From contig JYOD01000134.1 in NCBI GenBank assembly GCA_000955785.1, positions 1 to 42,179 of the forward strand: a DNA stretch of 42,179 nucleotides, in the 5' to 3' direction. Positions 16,434 to 23,593 of the stretch are shown piece by piece. The notes under the pieces were generated by a model. That model was not told the DNA's origin. It did no database searches and saw nothing but the letters and a program-made list of their open reading frames with translations. Source of the DNA: Burkholderiaceae bacterium 16. GTDB taxonomy: Bacteria; Pseudomonadota; Gammaproteobacteria; Burkholderiales; Burkholderiaceae. A program made the translations under genes and the position numbers. Position 1 is the first letter of the stretch; the number at the start of each line of letters is the position of its first letter.

Positions 16434-17149
16434 CACCAACAGATATCCTGGTAACCGGCGGCTCCGGCGGCATCGGCTGGGCCCTGTGCAAGACGCTGCG
16501 CGAGCGCGGCCACACGGTAGTGAACTTCGATCGGGTGGCACCTCCCGAAGCCGGCGTGACGCACTTCGTGGAAGTCGACATGGCCGACGCGACACAACTC
16601 GCCGCCGCGCTCGGGGAGGCATCGGCCCGCTATGTCTTCACTGCCCTCGTCAACAATGTGGCGACCTTGCGGGCGGCGAGCGTGGAGGAAACCGGCCTTG
16701 ACGACTTCGACAGGCAAATCGCCGTCAATGTCCGCGCCGCGCTGCAATGCACCCAGGCGTTGGTGCCAGCCATGCGAAAGGCGCGCCACGGCCGCATCGT
16801 CAATATCTCCAGCCGTGCCGCGCTGGGCAAGGAACTGCGCACGGCGTATTCGGCCAGCAAGGGCGCCCTGAACGCCATGACGCGTACCTGGGCGCTGGAA
16901 CTCGCGGCGCACGGCATCACCGTCAACGCCGTCGCTCCGGGGCCCATCGCCACGGCGGCGTTCGGCTCCGTCAACCCGGCCCAGGATGCGCTGACGCAGC
17001 GCATTGTGAACGGCGTGCCGGTCAGGCGGCTCGGCAAGCCTGAGGACATTGTTCACGCCGTCGAGTTCTTTCTCGACGAACGCGCGTCCTTCGTCACCGG
17101 ACAGGTGCTGCATGTCTGCGGCGGCATCACCGTGGGGCTGAGCGCATGA
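16430..17149 (+). CDS. FabG-like SDR oxidoreductase
   Basis: A 239-residue classical SDR of the 3-oxoacyl-ACP-reductase-like group. TGGSGGIG at 9-16, NNVAT in place of NNAG, catalytic Ser in NISSRAALG, and YSASK; VAPGPIATAAF and the C-terminal HVCGGITVG follow. The start at 16430 is set by the ATGA overlap with the ligase stop; the same frame stays open far upstream but that part is only the shadow of the ligase. Its stop also overlaps the next gene (17146-17149). The likely reaction is oxidation of a 3-hydroxyacyl group or reduction of a ketone, NAD(P)-dependent. Confidence 0.9.
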   Translation: MTPTDILVTGGSGGIGWALCKTLRERGHTVVNFDRVAPPEAGVTHFVEVDMADATQLAAALGEASARYVFTALVNNVATLRAASVEETGLDDFDRQIAVNVRAALQCTQALVPAMRKARHGRIVNISSRAALGKELRTAYSASKGALNAMTRTWALELAAHGITVNAVAPGPIATAAFGSVNPAQDALTQRIVNGVPVRRLGKPEDIVHAVEFFLDERASFVTGQVLHVCGGITVGLSA

Positions 17150-17922
17150 ACGGTATCCGCACCGAGATCGGCTACACGACGCCAGATCGCATCACGCTGC
17201 GCGGGCGGGACCTTGCCACCGAGGTGATCGGCACGCTGGATTTCGTTCAGACGCTCTGCCTGGTTGCGCTCGGGCGCCTCCCCGGCGCCGCGGAGGCGCG
17301 GATGATCGACACGCTGCTGGTGACCGCGGTCGACCACGGGCTGACGCCAAGCGCGATTAGCGCCCGCATGACCTGGCTGGGCGCGCCGGAATCCTTGCAA
17401 GGCGCGGTCGCTGCGGGCTTGCTTGGCGCTGGCGAACGCTTCCTCGGCACCGTGCAGAACATGGCGGAATTACTGCTGCAAGAAGGTGCGTCGCTGGCGG
17501 CCGATCCCGACGCAGCCACCATTGCAGAGCATGCCCGGCGCATCGTCGCCGCCTGCCGGTCAGCCGGCAAGCCGATACCTGGCGTCGGCCATCCGATACA
17601 CGCGCAAGGCGATCCGCGCGTGCCGGTCCTGATGGAGACCGCGAGCGCGAATGGCTTCCACGGCAAGTACTGTCGTCTTGCCCTGGCGCTCGGCGACGCC
17701 TGCGGCGACGGTACGCGCCGTGTCCTGCCGCTCAATGCTGCTGGCGCCATCGGCGCCATCCTCGCCGAGATGGGGCTGGACCCGCTGTTCGGCCGTGGAC
17801 TGGCACTGATCGGACGCTGCGCGGGACTGGTCGCCCACCTGATCGAGGAACGCGAGCGGCCGGTCGGCCAACAGGTATGGAACCTGGTCTTGCGGCAAGA
17901 CCCGCGCAACGTGCTGCCGTAA
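17146..17922 (+). CDS. Citryl-CoA lyase / citrate-synthase-fold protein, catalytic Asp replaced
   Basis: A 258-residue short member of the citrate synthase superfamily, aligned here by eye to the citryl-CoA lyase domain of ATP-citrate lyase. Two key histidines are visible: His64 in AVDHGLTPSAISAR and His149 in GVGHPIHAQGDPRVP. At the catalytic Asp position (NVDG in human ATP-citrate lyase) the sequence is LNAAGAIG, so Ala199 stands there. Family chemistry is CoA-thioester Claisen condensation or its reverse. Losing the Asp suggests altered chemistry, another acid, or retro-cleavage of a different 3-hydroxyacyl-CoA. The start overlaps the upstream SDR stop (ATGA). It is cotranscribed with an acyl-CoA ligase. 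Confidence 0.85.
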   Translation: MNGIRTEIGYTTPDRITLRGRDLATEVIGTLDFVQTLCLVALGRLPGAAEARMIDTLLVTAVDHGLTPSAISARMTWLGAPESLQGAVAAGLLGAGERFLGTVQNMAELLLQEGASLAADPDAATIAEHARRIVAACRSAGKPIPGVGHPIHAQGDPRVPVLMETASANGFHGKYCRLALALGDACGDGTRRVLPLNAAGAIGAILAEMGLDPLFGRGLALIGRCAGLVAHLIEERERPVGQQVWNLVLRQDPRNVLP

Positions 17923-17996
17923 GCGGCCAACTCCTATTTGCATTATTCCCACCACGACATCACCTGCCGCGCGGCAGGAAACGGAGACAACACAAC

Positions 17997-18539
17997 ATGG
18001 CCAGACTGCCTTACTTCGATGTGGACAACGTGCCCGGCCGCCTTGGCGAGCAACTGCGCGGGCGTCCCGCCCTCAACCTGTACAGGGTCCTGCCGCATGC
18101 GCCGGAGATCGCGCTCGGTTTCCTCGGTCTCGGCCGCGCCATTCTCACGGAGGCCTCGCTGCCGCCCACGCTGCGCGAGCTGGTCATCCTGCGGGTGGGC
18201 GCGCTCAGCGGCGCCAGTTACGAAGTGCATCAGCACCGGCGTGTGGCGCGCGCCGCCGGTGTGCCGGAAGAAAAAATCGATGCCGTGCTGAAGCCGGATG
18301 CCAACGGAGACTTCAGCGAACTCGAGCGCCTTGTCATCGCATTCACCGACGCCGTGGTGCATGACGTCAAGGCACCGGCGCAGCTCTACGCCAAGGTTGC
18401 GGCGGCCCTGGACGAACAGATGATGGTCGAGCTGCTGGCAACCATCGGCTTCTACATGCTGGTGTCGCGCCTGCTGGAAAACCTCGAAGTCGATATCGAA
18501 AACCCGCCGCTGGAAAAACTGGAGCTGCGTCATGACTGA
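17997..18539 (+). CDS. Carboxymuconolactone decarboxylase/AhpD-like protein
   Basis: A 180-residue all-helical protein of the CMD/AhpD superfamily. The core LPPTLRELVILRVGALSGASYEVHQHRRVARAAGV carries the family pattern (E..ILRVG, YE..QH). The CxxC pair of AhpD peroxidase partners is absent, with EVHQH in its place, so this resembles the gamma-carboxymuconolactone-decarboxylase type rather than the redox type. Family members decarboxylate or isomerise small acids; the actual substrate is unknown. ATG 17997 follows GGAGA (17983-17987). It overlaps the next SDR by 8 nt (18532-18539). Confidence 0.87.
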   Translation: MARLPYFDVDNVPGRLGEQLRGRPALNLYRVLPHAPEIALGFLGLGRAILTEASLPPTLRELVILRVGALSGASYEVHQHRRVARAAGVPEEKIDAVLKPDANGDFSELERLVIAFTDAVVHDVKAPAQLYAKVAAALDEQMMVELLATIGFYMLVSRLLENLEVDIENPPLEKLELRHD

Positions 18540-19389
18540 ATCCCTGGAAGGCCGTCCGGACCAACAACTGTTTGCACCCGCGCTTGGCGTGCCGCGCCGT
18601 GACGGCAGGCTCGCCGGGCGCCGCATCCTGGTGGTAGGCGCGGGCCAACGCCGCACCGTCGATCCGGTGCCGTCGGTAGGCAATGGCCGTGCCATGTCAA
18701 TCCTTTTCGCCCGCGAGGGCGCCGCCGTGGCGTGCGCCGATATGGATGCCAGCGCCGCGCAGGATACGGTCGACCTGATCCTGCGCGAGGACGGCTGCGC
18801 GGTGCCGGTCCAAGCCGACGTTGCGGACCCCGCTCAGATCTCGCGCATGGTGGCCCAGGCCGTGGCCGCGCTGGGCGGGCTCGATGGCCTGGTGGTCAAC
18901 GTCGGGATCGGCAACCAGAATCGCTTCGGCGCGGAGACGCCCGAAGACTGGGACCGGGTCCAGGACATCAACCTGCGCGCCCCGATGTTCTGCGCCCAGG
19001 AGGCCGCCGCCGTCATGCCCGCTGGCAGCGCCATCGTGTTCGTGGCCTCCACGGCGGCGATCTCGCCGCTGAGCGGCCTGCCGGCCTACGAGACTTCCAA
19101 GGCAGCCTTGACCGCGCTGGGCCGCGCGGTGGCATTCGCCGGCCAGCCCAGCGGCTTGCGTGCAAATGTTCTGGCACCAGGACTGATCGACACACCGATG
19201 GGCCGGGACGCCTCGCGCGCCCGGCCCTCGCGCGCGGCCCGTCCACTGCCGTTCGGCCGGCAGGGCACAGGCTGGGAGGTTGCGCATGCCGCGCTCTACC
19301 TGATCAGCACCGAGTCCTCCTACGTCAACGGACAGATGCTCATCGTCGATGGCGGCCTGTCGATCGGTGCCGTGCGCGCCGCTGCCTGA
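18532..19389 (+). CDS. SDR oxidoreductase with extended cofactor loop (copy 2)
   Basis: A 285-residue SDR, paralogous to the one at 12895. The cofactor loop between its first and last motif glycines (GAGQRRTVDPVPSVGNG, then RAM) is also 17 residues, about 10 longer than in classical SDRs. Other elements: NVGIGNQ for NNAG, VASTAAISPL, catalytic YETSK, PGLIDTPMGRDASRARP and PFGRQGTGWEVAHAALYL near the C-terminus, IVDGG at the end. The ATG overlaps the CMD-like stop by 8 nt. Duplication of this enzyme type within one operon suggests two oxidation steps, or two stereoisomers, in the pathway. Confidence 0.87.
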   Translation: MTESLEGRPDQQLFAPALGVPRRDGRLAGRRILVVGAGQRRTVDPVPSVGNGRAMSILFAREGAAVACADMDASAAQDTVDLILREDGCAVPVQADVADPAQISRMVAQAVAALGGLDGLVVNVGIGNQNRFGAETPEDWDRVQDINLRAPMFCAQEAAAVMPAGSAIVFVASTAAISPLSGLPAYETSKAALTALGRAVAFAGQPSGLRANVLAPGLIDTPMGRDASRARPSRAARPLPFGRQGTGWEVAHAALYLISTESSYVNGQMLIVDGGLSIGAVRAAA

Positions 19390-19475
19390 CGGCTGGCGCA
19401 ACGTCGTAGAGGTCAAGCGGGCCTGAGCTGTGCCATGGCCAGGCCCGTCATCACAACAATATGCAGGAGACAAAC

Positions 19476-20486
19476 ATGATGCGGAATTGCTGGAACACTT
19501 TGGGACTCGGCCGCTACCTGGCCCTGGCACCCGCCATTGGCATGGCGCTGGGCCTTGCGCTTGGCACGGCGCCGGCCAGCGCGCAGCCGTGGCCGGCACG
19601 GCCGGTTCGATTGATCCTGCCCAGCGCCGGCGGCAGCGGGCCCGACACCATTGCGCGAATCTTTGCCGAGCGCTTGTCGCGCACGCTTGGACAGCCCGTC
19701 GTGGTCGACAACCGGCCGGGCGCCAATGGCGTCATCGGTGTCGACGCGGTGGCCAAGGCGCCGCCAGACGGCTACACCTTGCTATTCGCCAGCTCGTCTT
19801 CCACCGTCATCAGCCAGGCCCTGCAGCACAAGCTGCCATTCGATGTGACGCGCGACCTTGTGGCCGTGGCGCAGATCTTCTCAGGGGGCATCCATCTGGT
19901 AGCTTCGCCGGATTTTCCCGCGCGCAACCTGAAGGAGTTCGTTGCCTTCGTCAAGGCGAATCCCGGCAAGTACGACTATGCCACCTGGGGCCCGGGCTCC
20001 ACCGGGCAGCTCGTGATGGAGTACCTGAAGCGGCAGGAAGGACTCGACATCCGGCATGTGCCCTACAAGACGATCGGCCAGATCTACCAGGACATGCAGG
20101 GCGGGCGGGTGAAGGTGGCCTTCGTCGACGCCACCAGTTCGGTGCCGCTGATCAAGACCGGAAAGCTGCGCGGCATCGCCATCACCGGCTCGCACAGGGG
20201 GCCGGCGCTGCCGGACCTGCCGACCATGACCGAACAAGGTTATCGTTTCGATACAGATGCCTGGTATGGTGTGTTCGCCCCGCGCGGTACGCCAGCGGGC
20301 GTGGTGGCGGCCGTGCACCGGGAGGTCCTGAACACCCTGTCCGCCCCGGAGCTGCGTGACCGATTCGTCCAGCTCAACCTGATCGATCCGCCATTGAAAA
20401 GCGCGGAACAATTTGCCCAGACCGTACGCACGGACCTGTCCCTCTGGCAAGGCATCGCCAAAGTGAACGGCATCAGTTTAGACTGA
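19476..20486 (+). CDS. Bug/TctC-family periplasmic substrate-binding protein
   Basis: A 336-residue solute receptor and last gene of the LacI-controlled unit. A long signal peptide (charged MMRNCWN, hydrophobic LALAPAIGMALGLALG, cleavage near ASA-QP) precedes the family signature WPARPVRLILPSAGGSGPDT, VDNRPGANGVIGVDAVAKA and PPDGYTLLF. The start at 19476 is favoured over 19461 because GGAGA (19466-19470) is 5 nt upstream. It is the second Bug receptor of this operon and diverges from the one at 13829, so it probably recognises a different compound. No membrane partner is encoded nearby. Confidence 0.91.
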   Translation: MMRNCWNTLGLGRYLALAPAIGMALGLALGTAPASAQPWPARPVRLILPSAGGSGPDTIARIFAERLSRTLGQPVVVDNRPGANGVIGVDAVAKAPPDGYTLLFASSSSTVISQALQHKLPFDVTRDLVAVAQIFSGGIHLVASPDFPARNLKEFVAFVKANPGKYDYATWGPGSTGQLVMEYLKRQEGLDIRHVPYKTIGQIYQDMQGGRVKVAFVDATSSVPLIKTGKLRGIAITGSHRGPALPDLPTMTEQGYRFDTDAWYGVFAPRGTPAGVVAAVHREVLNTLSAPELRDRFVQLNLIDPPLKSAEQFAQTVRTDLSLWQGIAKVNGISLD

Positions 20487-20487
20487 G

Positions 20488-20537
20488 AAGCCAAAAGCTA
20501 TTTCTAGTATCGCAGTGAATGCACCAGCTTTTGGCTT
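20488..20537 (+). repeat. 12-bp perfect inverted repeat directly after a stop codon
   Basis: AAGCCAAAAGCT (20488-20499) and AGCTTTTGGCTT (20526-20537) are exact reverse complements separated by 26 nt. They begin one base after the Bug stop codon, so the mRNA would end in a long stem-loop. There is no T-run, so it may protect the 3' end or support the terminator downstream. Confidence 0.75.
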
Positions 20538-20539
20538 GA

Positions 20540-20556
20540 GCCCCCATATTGGGGGC
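20540..20556. repeat. GC-rich short hairpin
   Basis: GCCCCCATATTGGGGGC forms a 7-bp stem with a 3-nt loop (TAT), immediately after the longer inverted repeat. It is symmetrical, so could form in transcripts from either strand. Confidence 0.7.
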
Positions 20557-20570
20557 AAGTGCCACAATCG

Positions 20571-20587
20571 GCCGCTTCGGCTTTTTT
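20571..20587 (+). terminator. Candidate rho-independent terminator of the LacI-controlled unit
   Basis: GCCG CTT CGGC followed by six T (20582-20587). The stem is only 4 bp but GC-only and the T-run is clear. It follows two other hairpins and the last gene of the operon, so the group together probably ends transcription. Confidence 0.5.
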
Positions 20588-20673
20588 AAGTCATTCTCGC
20601 CGTTACTTGATAGAGTGCAATTCACAACCGGGCTTACCCTTCGTACCCGTGCATCACGACTACTAGCGATTCA

Positions 20674-20880
20674 TCACTGCGGTCTCGTCAGGCCGCTTTG
20701 CTTCTCCCGTATGCCCCTGGCATCGGCGTCTTTTGGATCTTCGGTCCAAGGAAACCAGACTTCCTTTACCTCGACTGCCTTCCAGGCGGAGTCAGTAAAG
20801 CCGCCAACGTGAGCGGCATGACGATGCGCGCACACGAGAATATCGATACGGGCCTTGCCCTCCTCGTCGACACTCGCCCA
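20674..20880 (-). pseudogene. Remnant of a metallo-beta-lactamase-fold hydrolase
   Basis: The minus-strand translation reads ARIDILVCAHRHAAHVGGF, then KEVWFPWTEDPKDADARGI. This matches the metal-binding HxHxDH region and following segment of MBL-fold hydrolases, but here the motif is HRHAAH, with the Asp lost. There is no plausible N-terminus and the frame stops about 40 residues after the motif. A different frame just upstream reads FDHAAAKFAVIALGE, compatible with a frameshifted earlier part. An intact enzyme would be several hundred residues. The assignment rests on one motif region. Confidence 0.4.
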
Positions 20881-21144
20881 GCGCAATGACCGCAAATTTG
20901 GCGGCGGCATGGTCGAAGGGACCTCCTCCTTTTTTGCCATTTCCACTGATTGCCTTGATCTTGCCAATTTCCGCCCACAGGGCGATCGCGGGCGAATTTC
21001 CGCCGAACCTGAACATGCAATTGCCAGATCGGAACAGGCCCGCACCGCACCATCCCGTAAATTAGGCTCGCCTGCGTTCCAGGCGATGCGGCATGACGCA
21101 GGCACAAAAAAGAAAGGGCGCCGCCCAACATCAGGAGACAAAAC

Positions 21145-22332
21145 ATGACGCAACAGAAACTAAAGACCGTCCTGGATCAGGTGCTGATCCAGGCCACCCA
21201 TCGCCATGGCGGTGCGCCGGGGGTGGTGGCCATGGCCACCGACCGTAATGGAAACTTCTATGAAGGTGCCACCGGCACGCGCGAACTGGGCCGGGACAGC
21301 CCGATGACCACCGATTCAGTGTTCGCGATCTTTTCGACGACCAAGGCCCTGACCGGCACACTCATCATGCAGTTGGTCGAAGAAGGCAGGATTGCCCTGT
21401 CCGACAACGCTGGCGAGTACGTTCCAGAAATCGATGAACTCCAGGTGCTTGATGGCTTTGATGCCAATGGCCAGCCCCGTACCCGTGCGCCTGGGCGCAA
21501 GATCACGGTGAACGACCTGATGTTGCACGCCTCCGGCCTTTGCTATGAGTTCTTCAGCGAGAACGACCTGAATTACCGTACGGCCAGGAACATCCCGCCC
21601 ATCATGTCCTGCAGCTTCGATTCGATACGCACAGTGCTGCTGCACGAGCCGGGGGCCGCATGGACTTACGGCGCCAATATCGACTGGCTGGGCCGCATCG
21701 TCGAACAGCAGCGCGGCAAGCGACTGGGCGAGGTGATGAAAGAACGCATCTTCACGCCGCTGGACATGCAGGACATCGGCTTCCGGATGAGCGAGTCGAT
21801 GAAGGCACGGCGCGTTACCATCCATGACCGCGCAGCCGATGGAAAACTCGCTCCGCTACCTGATCTGGTGCTGCCTGATCCCCCGCCGATGGACATGGGT
21901 GGCCACGGTCTTTACGCGACCATTGGCGAGTACATGAAGTTCATCCGCATGATCCTGAATAACGGTGCCGGCCCGAACGGACGCGTGCTCAGGCCCGAGA
22001 CGGTGGACCTGATGGCCCAGGACGGCCTGGCACCCATGGGGCTCGCGGTGGGCGGCTGGACCACCTCCGTCCCCTCGTTGAGCAATACCGGCGAATTCCT
22101 CCCTGGCACCGATAAGGGCTGGGCGTACTCCTTCATGACGAATCGGGAACGTGCTCCCACGGGGCGGCCCGCCGGCTCGTTGATGTGGGCGGGCCTGGCC
22201 AACTCATTCTTCTGGATCGACCGTCAAAACGGCATCGGCGGCTACTGGGCGACCCAGATCCTGCCGTTCCAGGACGCTGCGTCTTACCCAGGATTTGTTG
22301 AATTCGAAACGGCCATTTACCATCACAGGTAG
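21145..22332 (+). CDS. Serine hydrolase of the class C beta-lactamase / family VIII esterase type
   Basis: A 395-residue protein of the beta-lactamase (PF00144-type) fold. The SxxK nucleophile motif is S64-TT-K67 (IFSTTKALTG), and TYGANIDWLG carries the second active-site motif (Tyr and Asn). There is no signal peptide, so it is probably a cytoplasmic esterase or amidase (family VIII, EstB-like) rather than a periplasmic beta-lactamase. Start: AGGAGA is well placed upstream of ATG 21145. It stands alone between a gene-poor stretch and an AraC regulator in the same direction, which may control it. Substrate unknown. Confidence 0.88.
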   Translation: MTQQKLKTVLDQVLIQATHRHGGAPGVVAMATDRNGNFYEGATGTRELGRDSPMTTDSVFAIFSTTKALTGTLIMQLVEEGRIALSDNAGEYVPEIDELQVLDGFDANGQPRTRAPGRKITVNDLMLHASGLCYEFFSENDLNYRTARNIPPIMSCSFDSIRTVLLHEPGAAWTYGANIDWLGRIVEQQRGKRLGEVMKERIFTPLDMQDIGFRMSESMKARRVTIHDRAADGKLAPLPDLVLPDPPPMDMGGHGLYATIGEYMKFIRMILNNGAGPNGRVLRPETVDLMAQDGLAPMGLAVGGWTTSVPSLSNTGEFLPGTDKGWAYSFMTNRERAPTGRPAGSLMWAGLANSFFWIDRQNGIGGYWATQILPFQDAASYPGFVEFETAIYHHR

Positions 22333-22393
22333 CAGGCTGCTCCTGCACGCCGGTCTTCCGTGCCCGGCGCGTCCAAATCTCCCGTCCTGAGGT

Positions 22394-23416
22394 ATGGCTA
22401 TGATGGAAGCGATACGAAACGTTTTGGTCACGGATGCCCAGGGCCAGGCCAGTTCGCGTTACCGCCGGGTGGCATCGAGCGAATGGGACGATATTCGTCA
22501 ATGGTCGGACCGCATCTACATGCCGTACAGCGTCACGCCGACAGGGCGGCCGCGCCGCCCTGATTCGGTGCTCGACGCCACCCGGATCGGGCACTTCACG
22601 CTAAGCCGCTTCAAGTATGGCATCCCGGTCCACATTTCCGATTTTTCACCCGCGGCAGGTACCGGAATGGTCCTGACCACCTTGCGCGGGACGGCGCGAC
22701 ACTGGACCGAGCCGAATGCCTTCGCCGACACTGGCGTTGGCGACGCCTTCGTGGTCGACAACTCGCGAACCCATTACTGGGTGGACTTTGACGAGAACCA
22801 CCTGCAGATCAACCTGACCTTCGAACACGATGCGCTGGCCGCCTTGCATGAGCGCTGGTTCGGCCGGCCTGCCGACGAGAGCCTGTGGACGAAGAAGTTT
22901 CGCCTTGGCGGGGCCAATTCGAGCTGGATTTCCCTTCTCGCCTATGTTTGCAACTGCACTACGGAGATGCCGGACGCAATCGGCGGCAGCCCGCTGGGCC
23001 GGCATCTGGAAGAAATGATCGGCATCCACCTGTTGACGCAATGGCACGCCCATCTGGATCAGCCCAGTCAGGCCACGCTACACCGCATGGCGCCGCGGCA
23101 TGTCCTGGCGGCGGAGCGTCATATCAGGGAACACGCGCATCTTGCGCCGACACTGAGCGAACTCGCCCGCGCGAGTGGCGTAAGCGTCCGAACGCTCACC
23201 GGCGCGTTCCGTGAATACCGTGGATGCACCCCGATGGATACCTTGCGCGAGCAACGGCTTCAGGGTGTCCGGGCCGAACTGCTGCTTGCCGGCAAAGGGA
23301 CCACGGTTCGCACTGTCGCCGCCGCCTGGGGCTACGTCAATCTCGGCCTGTTCGCAGCCGTTTACAAGCAGCGGTTTGGTGAACTGCCTTCTCAGACTCT
23401 GGGGATCAGGAACTAG
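22394..23416 (+). CDS. AraC-family transcriptional regulator (AraC-binding-like N domain)
   Basis: A 340-residue AraC/XylS regulator. The N-terminal 200 residues form an AraC-binding-like cupin domain of the type seen in catabolic activators of aromatic pathways (IGHFTLSRFKYGIPVHI; WVDFDENHLQINLTFE). The C-terminal double helix-turn-helix is HIREHAHLAPTLSELARASG and SVRTLTGAFREYRGCTP, ending with TVRTVAAAWGYVNLGLFAAV. It follows the serine hydrolase gene by 61 nt on the same strand. Start may be ATG 22394 or one of the next in-frame ATGs at 22400/22403. Confidence 0.91.
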   Translation: MAMMEAIRNVLVTDAQGQASSRYRRVASSEWDDIRQWSDRIYMPYSVTPTGRPRRPDSVLDATRIGHFTLSRFKYGIPVHISDFSPAAGTGMVLTTLRGTARHWTEPNAFADTGVGDAFVVDNSRTHYWVDFDENHLQINLTFEHDALAALHERWFGRPADESLWTKKFRLGGANSSWISLLAYVCNCTTEMPDAIGGSPLGRHLEEMIGIHLLTQWHAHLDQPSQATLHRMAPRHVLAAERHIREHAHLAPTLSELARASGVSVRTLTGAFREYRGCTPMDTLREQRLQGVRAELLLAGKGTTVRTVAAAWGYVNLGLFAAVYKQRFGELPSQTLGIRN

Positions 23417-23469
23417 ATCATCTTGCCGCTAAAGCCGCCCGGCTGAGTGGCCTCCACGCTGGTCCTGAA

Positions 23470-23510
23470 ACAAAAATCGCGACACCAACGGTAATGTTGG
23501 TGCCGCGATT
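23470..23510 (-). terminator. Rho-independent terminator of the ggt transcript
   Basis: A 15-bp stem (23475-23489 with 23496-23510, one A-C mismatch, 6-nt loop) is followed on the minus strand by TTTTTG. It lies about 84 nt past the gamma-glutamyltransferase stop and is oriented to end that minus-strand transcript. There is no T-run on the plus side, so it is not an obvious terminator for the AraC gene. Confidence 0.85.
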
Positions 23511-23593
23511 CATTGTCGTAGCGCGGTGACTGTCACGTCAGCGGAAATCCACGGCAACCTGCGCTCATTGGCCTGGCGCGCCTGCCATCACGC

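Larger units (their letters stand above)
20487..21144. other. Gene-poor stretch: hairpins and a decayed gene
   Basis: This 658-nt gap after the LacI-controlled unit contains three successive inverted repeats (20488-20587), a remnant of a metallo-beta-lactamase-fold gene on the minus strand (20674-20880), and the ribosome-binding site AGGAGA for the hydrolase at 21145. No intact coding sequence was recognised. Confidence 0.6.

Noticed and set aside
20487..20587. Insertion sequence or attachment site at the hairpin cluster
   Set aside because: No transposase remnant, target-site duplication or tRNA end was seen; the hairpins fit an operon 3' end.
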